Below, piece by piece: positions 7,263 through 14,530 of a stretch of 35,695 nucleotides of DNA; position 1 is the stretch's first letter; each line of letters opens with the position of its first letter. The position numbers and the translations under genes are program-made. The DNA comes from an uncultured Lachnospiraceae bacterium (GTDB lineage Bacteria > Bacillota > Clostridia > Lachnospirales > Lachnospiraceae). The notes under the pieces are model-generated. The model saw nothing but the letters and a program-made list of their open reading frames with translations. It made no database searches and was not told where the DNA came from. The stretch spans positions 1 through 35,695 of the forward strand of contig CAJUJG010000036.1 in NCBI GenBank assembly GCA_910586715.1, written 5' to 3'.

Positions 7263-8000
7263 ATGCATATTACAGTAAATAACTATTTTAATACAACGTC
7301 GGCTGCTTATCGGCAAAATTTCCCCCCAAAATTATGCAAAACAGATAGCGAGGGAACTCTTCGATTTAATCGGGAGCTGATTGAAGCAGAATCGGCAAAT
7401 CTGTCGTCTTTTGTTGGAAAGGTTTATACAAAGGAAGAGCTGATGCAGTCCGTAGAACAGCAGGTGCAGAGAAATCAAGGCAAAAAGCTGCCTTTGGAGG
7501 AAATGAAAAAATGTTCAAGCAGTATAGATAACGGTGTTTCCGATGACAAAGAGCAGGTAACAATCTCAGCGGAAGAAGGTCTGCAAACATGGTATGAGGG
7601 CAGAACGCTGGCGGAATGGGCATTGACAGACCCGCAATATACGGATTCCGAAACAGGTTTTTCATGGTATGTCCGCGACGGAAGGCACCCTTATATGGTA
7701 GGAAAAGATGCGGAAAAGTTTAAGGAAATGTGTCAGGAAACAGGAGAATCCTGGTTAAAAAAATTTGCGGAAATGACGGGTATGATACAGTATCTTGACG
7801 ACAATACGGTTGCTTATGTGGGAACGAATGGCATTGCGGTGAAATCAAAGGACGGAAAAGAGTTGTCTGTCGATACATCGTCATTAACCTATGACATGAT
7901 TCAGAGCCTGCTTCAGAATATGCGCGGTGGAGGGAATTATTTTGACAGCCAACATTGGCAGGAAGCAATTCAAAAAATAAAATACAATGCAGTATCGTGA
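7263..8000 (+). CDS. Unrecognised protein, third member of the LytTR-linked cluster
   Basis: The 245-residue protein starts at ATG 7263 behind GGGGGAGGCAGGAGGTA, 21 bases after paralogue 2. It opens with a flexible segment (MHITVNNYFNTTSAAY) like its neighbours. It then has a charged helical part to about residue 95, and a core from about 105 with LQTWYEGRTLAEWALTDPQY, GFSWYVRDGRHPYMVGKD and a beta-rich stretch QYLDDNTVAYVGTNGIAVK. It is longer than the other two and only the N-terminal style and gene position link it to them. No family is recognised. Its 3' end overlaps a short ORF starting at 7987. Confidence 0.82.
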   Translation: MHITVNNYFNTTSAAYRQNFPPKLCKTDSEGTLRFNRELIEAESANLSSFVGKVYTKEELMQSVEQQVQRNQGKKLPLEEMKKCSSSIDNGVSDDKEQVTISAEEGLQTWYEGRTLAEWALTDPQYTDSETGFSWYVRDGRHPYMVGKDAEKFKEMCQETGESWLKKFAEMTGMIQYLDDNTVAYVGTNGIAVKSKDGKELSVDTSSLTYDMIQSLLQNMRGGGNYFDSQHWQEAIQKIKYNAVS

Positions 8001-8148
8001 AAAACGGAAGGTTTGTGTGGAGGTGACATGGCTTCAAGGGAATAAGCACAGTATTCGTGATATACAGGAGTTTGCGACATGGAAGGAGGTATTTGAGGAC
8101 ATCGGTGTGCGGTATGACCGGATATTGCCGAAAACGCAGGAGCGTTAA
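7987..8148 (+). CDS. Small ORF of 53 residues overlapping the end of the third cluster gene
   Basis: ATG 7987 opens a frame of 53 codons overlapping the preceding stop by 14 bases, a layout that allows translational re-initiation. The product is compact and charged, with Trp and Tyr residues (VEVTWLQGNKHSIRDIQEFA, then TWKEVFEDIG). This composition looks like real protein rather than random sequence. No separate RBS is evident because the start lies inside the upstream gene. Function is unknown; a partner of the 7263 product is a reasonable guess only. Confidence 0.5.
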   Translation: MQYREKRKVCVEVTWLQGNKHSIRDIQEFATWKEVFEDIGVRYDRILPKTQER

Positions 8149-8155
8149 AAGGTGA

Positions 8156-8356
8156 CAGATTGTTTACAGAACAGGATTTAGAACCGGCGGCAATGATAAT
8201 CTTTTAGGGGATACGGAGCAAAGCTGTTTGGCAACGATTAATAAAGTATTGGAGCGAATAGAAAATCTGACAGGAACGGTTACGCAGAAACATGCAGATT
8301 TTCTGCGGCAGGAAAGGGCGTTTTATACGGCGCTTGCGTCTAAAATTGGCGGATAA
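8156..8356 (+). pseudogene. Helical ORF without a clear start, probably a relic
   Basis: An open frame after the TGA at 8153-8155 runs to TAA 8354-8356 and reads CLATINKVLERIENLTGTVT, then QKHADFLRQERAFYTALASK. This is an amphipathic helical protein end. No ATG, GTG or RBS-supported start is found in frame, though a TTG at about 8228 could serve. It is either a short TTG-started gene or the tail of a decayed fourth cluster gene. Confidence 0.4.
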
Positions 8357-8408
8357 GTTACAGGCGCGGAAATATTTTTTTCAAAATTATCAATCTTTTG
8401 TTACCTTA

Positions 8409-8450
8409 CAAAATCAGAGCGGGTAGAGAAATCTATGCGCTCTGATTTTG
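8409..8450 (+). terminator. Intrinsic terminator closing the LytTR-linked cluster
   Basis: CAAAATCAGAGCG (8409-8421) pairs perfectly with CGCTCTGATTTTG (8438-8450), a 13-bp stem with a 16-base loop. The right arm supplies the T-rich side and is followed by TTTGAG. Its inner part resembles the hairpin at 24087-24111. Confidence 0.75.
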
Positions 8451-8593
8451 TTTGAGATATATTTATATGTGTTTTATTTTGGGTGATTTTTGGGTGATGT
8501 GGAAATATTATGTTGGGAAAAGTAGAAATATATGGTACACTTATCTCAATAAGAACTTCCGATAATAAAAAATTATAAGAAGGAGGTTTGACG

Positions 8594-8809
8594 ATGGGTA
8601 ATTTTGAGTTTTTAAATAGAAAGTGGAAAGAATTAGCAAAAATGGGTGAGCTAGCAGAACAGTACTTATATTCAGACACAAATACCTGCTTTATAAAAAT
8701 GGGAATGTTGGCAGAACATATTGTGAAATATATGCTTGCCTATGACGGAATGGCTGAGCCGGATGATAACAATACCTATGCAAAGGTAAACAATATTTTG
8801 TTTTTTTAG
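8594..8809 (+). pseudogene. N-terminal fragment of a type I restriction HsdR/DUF4145-like protein
   Basis: ATG 8594 has an ideal AGGAGG site (8581-8586). The product reads MGNFEFLNRKWKELAKMGEL, then AEQYLYSDTNTCFIKMGMLA and EHIVKYMLAYD. From memory this is the start of DUF4145-containing type I restriction R subunits and related helicases. The frame ends after about 71 codons where unrelated minus-strand fragments begin. The promoter and RBS are intact but about 90 percent of the expected protein is missing. Confidence 0.6.
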
Positions 8810-8882
8810 CTTCTTTGACTGCGTTCCATAAGATTTCCCCGTCTGCCCATTTTAAAGGAGCATTTGCAGGGAACATGATTTC
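8810..8882 (-). pseudogene. Fragment resembling a MobA/MobL-type relaxase
   Basis: The minus strand reads EIMFPANAPLKWADGEILWN followed by AVKEAKK. MobA/MobL relaxases of Gram-positive plasmids carry a closely similar segment (PxxAPxxxADRExLWNxVExAE). Only this stretch remains, between the HsdR-like fragment and the ParM-like fragment. Confidence 0.5.
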
Positions 8883-8885
8883 CTA

Positions 8886-9085
8886 ATAATCATTGCCCAT
8901 ACATCTGTCTGATACAAATTCTTTGTGACCGTCACCGATGCGGTAATAGTTGCCATCATACGCTAGGATATTCCCAGCGAAAATCGTTTCAGTGTCATAG
9001 GCTGTAATGCCAGTAGGCGTTACTGTGTTTATATTTTTGATGTTGCCGCAGTCATACTCTTTGGATATGATTTTGATGTTTAATA
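8886..9085 (-). pseudogene. Fragment of a ParM-like plasmid segregation ATPase
   Basis: The minus strand reads DCGNIKNINTVTPTGITAYD, then TETIFAGNILAYDGNYYRIG, then DGHKEFVSDRCMGNDY and a TAG. This matches the first third of actin-like ParM/Alp proteins of Clostridia plasmids and integrative elements. The start and the remaining two thirds are missing. With the neighbouring Mob-like piece, it marks the remains of a plasmid-like or integrative element. Confidence 0.6.
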
Positions 9086-9126
9086 AAATAAATGTTCAAA
9101 GAGTCATTTAGCCTCTGATTGGTATT

Positions 9127-9384
9127 TCACGTGGCTGGTTTAAATATTTCATGTTTCTGCATTTTTCCATTATTTGTCCGATATCCCTTAAAATAATGTA
9201 TGTTGAAGGGGCTTATCTTGATGCTGGTCTTTTTCATATATTCATGCCATTCAGGAGTATAGCTCATGCCGAAATAAACACGTGGCACGAATTCTATCTG
9301 TATCCAGTGCCTTTCTGTATCCACGTAGTAATATTTTATTCCTTTTCCTTCTTTTTTTATTGTTAAATATTTTCCATGTTTCAT
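9127..9384 (-). CDS. Small hypothetical protein (85 residues)
   Basis: ATG at 9384 on the minus strand follows GAAAGGAC. The product is basic and aromatic-rich: MKHGKYLTIKKEGKGIKYYY, then RHWIQIEFVPRVYFGMSYTP and a Lys-rich end. It has no membrane segment and no recognised family. It lies among mobile-element relics and may itself be a leftover accessory gene. It is a complete frame with a plausible RBS, so it is listed as coding with moderate confidence. Confidence 0.45.
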   Translation of the reverse strand: MKHGKYLTIKKEGKGIKYYYVDTERHWIQIEFVPRVYFGMSYTPEWHEYMKKTSIKISPFNIHYFKGYRTNNGKMQKHEIFKPAT

Positions 9385-9479
9385 GTCCTTTCATGTGTCT
9401 GTATATAGTATCAGTAGCGAGGTGTTTGTTTTATGCTAGGAAAAACCGTGTTATCTGCCAGTTATCATTATATATAGAA

Positions 9480-9545
9480 AACTTCCATTTTAGACAAAAT
9501 TATATTGAGGTGTGGCATATGTTGGAGCGGATAAATCAATACAGG
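9480..9545 (+). repeat. Copy 1 of a duplicated XRE-gene 5' region
   Basis: The order CTTCCATTTT, then GAGGTGTGGCATATG, then the codons for LERINQY recurs about 180 bases downstream (9640-9725). Here the ATG (9519-9521) is intact, but the coding sequence diverges after about nine codons into RNLRTVDLRSTF and no HTH follows. It looks like the start of a regulator gene whose body was replaced. Confidence 0.55.
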
Positions 9546-9639
9546 AATCTTAGGACAGTTGATTTGCGTTCGACATTTAACTGTCTTTTTTATTTGTTAA
9601 GACGTTTCAAGTTTTTGATGAGATTATATAAAAATATAC

Positions 9640-9725
9640 ACTTCCATTTTGGAAACTATTCACTACTATTTTGAAAAAAATTGTTATAGAGGTGTATTAT
9701 ATCTCAGAACGGATAAATCAATATA
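9640..9725 (+). repeat. Copy 2 of the duplicated XRE-gene 5' region
   Basis: It contains CTTCCATTTT, then GAGGTGTATTATATC, then codons for SERINQYKN. The start codon has become ATC (9701-9703), or a non-ATG start is used. It leads into the HTH relic at 9701-9889. Confidence 0.55.
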
Positions 9726-9889
9726 AGAACCCCTTAGTAGGTTCAAACATAAAAAGGTTAAGAAAAGAGCATAACATGAAAGCTGTAGAGGTCATAGCAA
9801 AATGACAGCTTATGGGTTTATCCATTACTACGGGTACGTTCTCTAAGGTAGAAAATGGATATATTTCAAAACCAAAAAGTGGTTTTTAG
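9701..9889 (+). pseudogene. XRE-family regulator relic with lost start and internal stop
   Basis: The frame reads ISERINQYKNPLVGSNIKRL, then RKEHNMKAVEVIAK, a TGA, then QLMGLSITTGTFSKVENGYI and SKPKSGF before a TAG. This is a normal Cro/CI-type HTH interrupted exactly between helices, and the start codon is ATC. The following DNA carries no further part of the gene. About 38 bases of the recognition region are nearly identical to 4244-4282. Confidence 0.65.
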
Positions 9890-9975
9890 GGAATATATTC
9901 ATTTTTGTTATTGCTTTATTTATAAGACTGTTTCCAATGCTTCATCCTGCGGTTGTATAACACGTCAGGCAGCGC

Positions 9976-10187
9976 TTACAGCTTTTTCTTTGGTGGCAGG
10001 TTCATCCCTTCTAAGAAATCAGCATTCAGCACATAGCCAAATGTTTCCCCGCTCTTAAAGTCTCTCTTTGCATGTTTCCGCGCTTAATTGCATCAGGGAA
10101 AAGTTTCATTTGTTTACAAATATTTCGCAGACAGATTTCTTTGACACCGACGAGCGGTTCTTGTAAAATGCGGCTATCGCACTTATA
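9976..10187 (-). pseudogene. Frameshifted gene remnant on the minus strand
   Basis: One frame reads CDSRILQEPLVGVKEICLRN, then ICKQMKLFPDAIKRGNMQRE. A second frame continues with SGETFGYVLNADFLEGMNLP and PKKKL before a stop at 9976-9978. The join is natural if one frameshift is assumed near 10050. I do not recognise the family with certainty; it is probably an accessory protein of an integrative element. No start is visible. Confidence 0.45.
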
Positions 10188-10226
10188 ATGATATGGAACG
10201 GACATTCTTAAAGAAAAGAGTTTCCG

Positions 10227-10310
10227 ATGAGAAGCATAGCAGAATTGGAACAAAGAATACAATGTTTGGAAAAGGAAAACCGGGAGGATACACAAAAATG
10301 GTACATATAA
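10227..10310 (+). other. Short ORF overlapping the GNAT start
   Basis: ATG 10227 opens 27 codons rich in Glu and Leu (MRSIAELEQRIQCLEKENRE), ending at TAA 10308-10310, 13 bases into the GNAT gene. It could be the tail of a lost gene, a leader peptide coupling translation to the acetyltransferase, or chance. The coiled-coil look favours a relic. Confidence 0.3.
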
Positions 10311-10879
10311 GGGAAGCGAAAGAAACAGACCGCAATAGCGTAGCTTTATGTATAGCAGAAGGATTCGAAAAGGACTTTTCAGTGTTATGCAAAGACAACC
10401 AAAAAGTGGCAGATGCTATCGTAGCCGGATTGAATATGAAACGATTCTATGTTGCAGATATAGAGGGAGATATTGCGGGAGTGTTGGCAATTTCTGATTG
10501 TAACGGCAGAGCTGCAGGAGTAGAAAAGGAATCCTTGAAAAAACAGTTTGGATTCTTTAAAGGCTTTATTGGCGCTTTGGTCTTGAAAGAAGAATTTGAA
10601 GGGCAGCTTGAGTATCCTAGCACAACCGGATACATAGAATTTGTAGCAGTACGAAAAAGATACCGCAAGCGGGGTATTGCTACGACAATGCTTAAAGAAA
10701 GTATGTTGCTTACAAATTATCAAGATTTTGTGCTTGATGTTACCGATGTTAATGTTGGTGCAATCAAATGTTATATGCAGTTGGGATTTCAGGAATTCAA
10801 ACGAGTACCGGAAAAACACGCAAAGCAAAAGGGATTTAGCGAAAAAATTTATATGCGTTATTCTAAAATAAATGCTTAA
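10298..10879 (+). CDS. GNAT-family N-acetyltransferase
   Basis: The 193-residue protein begins MVHIREAKETDRNSVALCIA, the usual start of a GNAT fold. It has the acetyl-CoA-binding motif A as VRKRYRKRGIATTMLKE (Q/RxxGxG/A type) at about residues 118-135. Motif B follows: LDVTDVNVGAIKCYMQLGFQ. The ATG at 10298 is preferred over upstream starts because of GGAGGATACACAAAA. The acceptor substrate cannot be deduced; small-molecule or peptide amines are typical. It stands alone, closed by its own terminator, between mobile-element relics and the efflux operon. Confidence 0.88.
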   Translation: MVHIREAKETDRNSVALCIAEGFEKDFSVLCKDNQKVADAIVAGLNMKRFYVADIEGDIAGVLAISDCNGRAAGVEKESLKKQFGFFKGFIGALVLKEEFEGQLEYPSTTGYIEFVAVRKRYRKRGIATTMLKESMLLTNYQDFVLDVTDVNVGAIKCYMQLGFQEFKRVPEKHAKQKGFSEKIYMRYSKINA

Positions 10880-10888
10880 TAATACAGT

Positions 10889-10937
10889 AAAGCTGCCGCT
10901 TCACGAATTTTCCTTCGTTAAAGCGACAGCTTTTTTT
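10889..10937 (+). terminator. Intrinsic terminator after the GNAT gene
   Basis: AAAGCTGCCGCTT (10889-10901) pairs with AAGCGACAGCTTT (10921-10933) with one mismatch. A run of T continues to 10937, giving a textbook terminator ten bases after the stop codon. Confidence 0.85.
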
Positions 10938-10989
10938 CACAGGAAATACACAACTTATTTTAAGTACATTTTAGGAAATCACAGTATAC

Positions 10990-11037
10990 TTGCCCTGTGC
11001 GAAGGTGATAAAACACACCGACGCACAGGGCAATTTT
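10990..11037 (+). promoter_or_regulatory. Hairpin with T-run in the leader of the efflux operon
   Basis: TTGCCCTGTGCG (10990-11001) pairs perfectly with CGCACAGGGCAA (11022-11033), then TTTTATC follows. It lies 28 bases before the first adaptor gene and after a separate terminator for GNAT. It could act as an attenuator or a second terminator. A TATACT at 10985-10990 resembles a -10 box but would start transcription within the stem, so the true promoter is unclear. Confidence 0.6.
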
Positions 11038-11064
11038 ATCATTTGAGGCGAATGGGGGACTACG

Positions 11065-12957
11065 GTGGAACATCAATCGGAAACGCTCGTAAAAAGGCGG
11101 AAATGGAAAAACAGGCTGAGCATTGCGGCAGTCATTGCCGTGACAGCAGCCATTGCAATGATCAGCATCGGCAATTACATCAATACAAGAACAACAGACA
11201 CAGGGAAAGCGGAGGATGAATTTGCGCCTCCGGAAGGCTTTGGCGGCGATAAGGGTGCGGTAATGGCGACCGGAACGACGTCTGTCGGTGTGAATGCCGT
11301 CACGTTTGGCATTGATTTTTTGGAGGACACCAGTCTGTATGTGGAGGAAGTCTATCTGTCAAACGGCGACAGCGTTCAGGCAGGAGATAAATATCTCAAA
11401 TTTACAGACGCAAGCATTGCCGACGCAAGGAATGAGCTTGAGGAAGCGGCTTTGGGCGCGGAGCTGGCATACCGCAGCGGTATTTTATCCGACGGCGAGA
11501 GCAAGTTACAGGCAAAATATGAGTATGACACGGCAATGCTGGAGGCGCAGTATGCGCAGCAGGTTTATGAGGATACGCTTGCACAGCTCGAGGCGGATTA
11601 CGCGCAGGCAAAAAAGGAGTATGACGAGGCACGACAGGAATATGACGATTACCTTGAGAAGGTGCAGAATAACTCTTTTTATGAAGACTATGACATTGCA
11701 AATCTGAAAAAAGCGTATGAGGAGGCATACGATTTATACATAGACCGAAAAGAATACTATGAAATAACCGATGACGAACTGAAAAACAACAGTGATAACA
11801 ACAATAAGAATAACGACAATAACAGCGGCAGCGGAAGTAACAGCGCCGAAAGCATGGAACCGGCAGCTCTTTTGACGTTAAGCGGTTCGGCAGGCAGCGC
11901 GGCGGACGGCAAAGAACCGGAAACGCAGAAACCGGAGACGGAAGATACTGCAGAAGCAGAAGATACCGCAAAAACAGAAGACACTGCGCAAACAGAACCA
12001 ACGACAGACACTGATACAACCGACAATCCGGAAACTGACACAGACACCGATGCAACCGATAATCCGGAAACAGAACAAAAACCGTCCGCGCCAAACGGCG
12101 GTGAAAGACCGAAGGGATTTGGCGACGCGGCACGGCAGGAGGAGATGAATGCCAAAAAGGACAGGGAATGGATTGTAAAGACTGTCAGCCTTTTGGAACA
12201 GGAAACGCAGGACGCAAAGACCGCCTATACGACGGCGCTTGAGGAGTACGAAAACGAAATTTCCTCAGCGGAATTAAACCTTCAAAAGCTGCTCAACCAG
12301 CTTGAAACAGCGAGAGAGGACTACACGGACGCAGATGTATCCTATCAGAAACAAACGTTATCTGCCAAGACAGCTTATGAGCTGTCCGTTGCAAAGGGGC
12401 AGACGGCGCAGAATGATTATCAGACGCAGCTTACGGGGCTTGCGGACAGTCTTGAGAAGCTACAGGACGAAAAAGAGGAGGCAGCCGATAACCTTGCCTT
12501 GTTTGAGGAACTTGTGGGAGACGGATATTTATATACGCAGGAGGGCGGAACGGTACTGATGCTGATGGCACAGGAGGGGCGAAGCCTTGCGGGAGGCAGC
12601 ATGATATTTGCTTACAGTAATCCCGAGCAGCTATCCGTATCCGTGTCCGTAAGCCAAAATGACATCGCGAAGCTGTCTGTCGGGGAAACGGCGACCGTTC
12701 TGCTCGAGGAGCACGGCAGCTATAGCGGTATCATCGAAACGATTAATCCGGTATCCGCATCAAACAGCCGAACGTCGGTGACCTATACCGTGACTGTAAA
12801 CCTGCAGGGAGATGTCAGCGGTCTTGAGGCAAATTTGACGGCAAATGTGATATTTGGAGAAGCGGCAAATAGGGACGGTGAACCATTCAACAAAAAGGAG
12901 GGGGAGCATGGACAGTCAGGAAAAGCAGACCCAAAAGCGCATGACAGGGAAAACTAA
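11065..12957 (+). CDS. HlyD/MacA-like efflux adaptor 1, with Thr/Asp/Glu-rich insert and no C-terminal domain
   Basis: The 630-residue protein starts at GTG 11065 behind GGGGGAC. A membrane anchor lies at about residues 19-38. The first half of the lipoyl/barrel domain (SLYVEEVYLSNGDSVQAGDK) is followed by a long coiled coil (about 115-230). A low-complexity stretch at about 240-345 has Asn runs and near-repeats of EDTA and TDTDTTDNPET. A second coiled coil (about 355-460) and the returning barrel (QEGRSLAGGS, then VSVSVSQNDIAKLSVGETAT) follow. Unlike the two adaptors downstream, it ends soon after NLTANVIFGE and lacks the membrane-proximal domain. It overlaps adaptor 2 by 50 bases. It should link the ABC permease to the outside surface. 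Confidence 0.88.
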   Translation: MEHQSETLVKRRKWKNRLSIAAVIAVTAAIAMISIGNYINTRTTDTGKAEDEFAPPEGFGGDKGAVMATGTTSVGVNAVTFGIDFLEDTSLYVEEVYLSNGDSVQAGDKYLKFTDASIADARNELEEAALGAELAYRSGILSDGESKLQAKYEYDTAMLEAQYAQQVYEDTLAQLEADYAQAKKEYDEARQEYDDYLEKVQNNSFYEDYDIANLKKAYEEAYDLYIDRKEYYEITDDELKNNSDNNNKNNDNNSGSGSNSAESMEPAALLTLSGSAGSAADGKEPETQKPETEDTAEAEDTAKTEDTAQTEPTTDTDTTDNPETDTDTDATDNPETEQKPSAPNGGERPKGFGDAARQEEMNAKKDREWIVKTVSLLEQETQDAKTAYTTALEEYENEISSAELNLQKLLNQLETAREDYTDADVSYQKQTLSAKTAYELSVAKGQTAQNDYQTQLTGLADSLEKLQDEKEEAADNLALFEELVGDGYLYTQEGGTVLMLMAQEGRSLAGGSMIFAYSNPEQLSVSVSVSQNDIAKLSVGETATVLLEEHGSYSGIIETINPVSASNSRTSVTYTVTVNLQGDVSGLEANLTANVIFGEAANRDGEPFNKKEGEHGQSGKADPKAHDREN

Positions 12958-14530
12958 AAAAACGGCGGCGCTTCTGTCAGCGGTGATAGCAGTCGTTGTT
13001 GCGGCTGCGTGTTACACGCTTTTTATCAAGCCCACGCGCAATGCCCCGCAGTGGAAATACGATGTGTATACCGTGCAGAAAGGTACCTTAAAAAACGGCG
13101 TGACAGAGAGCGGCACGGTAGAGCTTGGCATTACATCGCAGGTCTATGACCTTGATGTATCGACCGAAAGCGATGATGACGACGATGACGAGGAGGAAGA
13201 GGAAACCTATTTAAAAGTGGAGAAGGTTTATGCGGTTGTCGGGCAGCGGGTTCAAGAGGGCGACAAAGTATATCAATTTACCAAGGACAGCATCAACTCC
13301 GTGCGCAAAGCCCTCACCTATGAGAAAACGCAGGCGCAGCTTGCCCTTGCTTCGGCGCAGACCGAATATGAAATCGGCGTGCTCGAGGCGGAGCTTTCCC
13401 GCACGGAAACACTGCTTGACACGTCACTGGCACAGACCTCATACGATACCGCAATTGCACGGCTTTCCAACAATCTGTCGGCAAAAAGCCTTGAGATACA
13501 ACAGCTTTTAAAGGACATCTATAAGATGCAGTGCGACCTGACGGACGAGGATTATTTGGACGAAAAGTCGGACATCATGGAGGCGTATGAGGACGCCATA
13601 GACGCGGTGGAAGACGCCAGTGAGGATTTTGTCACAAACAGGGTGGACGCGGCGCAGGCGCTGCAGTCAGCCAAGTCCTCCTATGACCTTTTTTTTGAGC
13701 AGTTTGACGAGACGAACCAACAGATACAGGATAACATCGACCGGATTTATGAAATTGAGGAGGAGATTGTATACAATCAGCAGCTTCTTGAAAAAGAGCT
13801 TTTGAAGGCAAATCAGGAGTTAGAGATTTCCAATGTCAGCGGCGCCATTGCCGACGTGAAATATCAAAGCAGCCTTACAGGCTACGAGAACGCCTTATCT
13901 AAGGCGCAGCGGACGCTTGAGGAAGCGCAGGAAAAGCTGGACGCGTTTGAAGCGTTTGTGGGCGACGGAACGGTTTGTGCCGAGGGAAGCGGTATCGTCA
14001 CGGAAATCGGGTATGAGGAAGGCGATTACCTAAAGAATACCGGAACGCTGATTGCGTTTGCAAAGGCGGAGGAAATGACGGTTTCGGTAGATGTGTCGCA
14101 GGAGGACGTCGTTGACATCAAGGTGGGCGATACTGTGGAATTAAGCATGTCCGCATATGAAGGGGAGATTTATGAGGGCGTTGTCGCGTCCATAACCACG
14201 ACTGCTACAAGCAGGAACGCAGCCACAATCAGTTATCCTGTCGTGATTTCCATATTGGGGGATACCTCCAAGCTCTACGGAGGAATGACGGCAGATGTGA
14301 AATTTGTCACGCAGGAGGCAAAAAACGTCACTTATGTGCTTCGCAAGGCAGTAGTCACCGAAAACGGCAAAAGCTGTCTGTATGTAAAATCAGGAGCGGA
14401 TTATACGCTTGTGCCCATAACGACAGGATTTAACAACGGGGAGTATGTTGAAATTTTGGAAGGAATTGGCGAGGGAGAGGAATATTATCTAAAAACGCAG
14501 GTGCGTGAAGGAGAGGCAGATGAAAAATAA
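12908..14530 (+). CDS. HlyD/MacA-like efflux adaptor 2
   Basis: The 540-residue protein starts at ATG 12908, inside the end of adaptor 1, with site AGGAGGGGGAG. A membrane anchor lies at about 20-40. The first barrel half is interrupted at about 89-99 by a run of Asp and Glu, then KVEKVYAVVGQRVQEGDKVY. A long coiled coil spans about 130-355. The second barrel half (GSGIVTEIGYEEGDYL, VSVDVSQEDVVDIKVGD) and a complete membrane-proximal domain (TYVLRKAVVTENGKSCLYVK) follow. This is the standard RND/MacA adaptor order. It overlaps adaptor 3 by 11 bases, so translation is coupled. Confidence 0.9.
   Translation: MDSQEKQTQKRMTGKTKKTAALLSAVIAVVVAAACYTLFIKPTRNAPQWKYDVYTVQKGTLKNGVTESGTVELGITSQVYDLDVSTESDDDDDDEEEEETYLKVEKVYAVVGQRVQEGDKVYQFTKDSINSVRKALTYEKTQAQLALASAQTEYEIGVLEAELSRTETLLDTSLAQTSYDTAIARLSNNLSAKSLEIQQLLKDIYKMQCDLTDEDYLDEKSDIMEAYEDAIDAVEDASEDFVTNRVDAAQALQSAKSSYDLFFEQFDETNQQIQDNIDRIYEIEEEIVYNQQLLEKELLKANQELEISNVSGAIADVKYQSSLTGYENALSKAQRTLEEAQEKLDAFEAFVGDGTVCAEGSGIVTEIGYEEGDYLKNTGTLIAFAKAEEMTVSVDVSQEDVVDIKVGDTVELSMSAYEGEIYEGVVASITTTATSRNAATISYPVVISILGDTSKLYGGMTADVKFVTQEAKNVTYVLRKAVVTENGKSCLYVKSGADYTLVPITTGFNNGEYVEILEGIGEGEEYYLKTQVREGEADEK

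Noticed and set aside
9770..9810. In-frame TGA in the XRE relic considered as selenocysteine
   Set aside because: The stop falls in an HTH helix position, the start codon is also lost, and no SECIS-like hairpin follows.
11757..12155. Long open frame on the minus strand inside adaptor 1, Ser/Val-rich
   Set aside because: It is the shadow of the Thr/Asp/Glu-rich repeat (complement of GAC/ACA/GAA codons) and has no RBS or protein-like variety.
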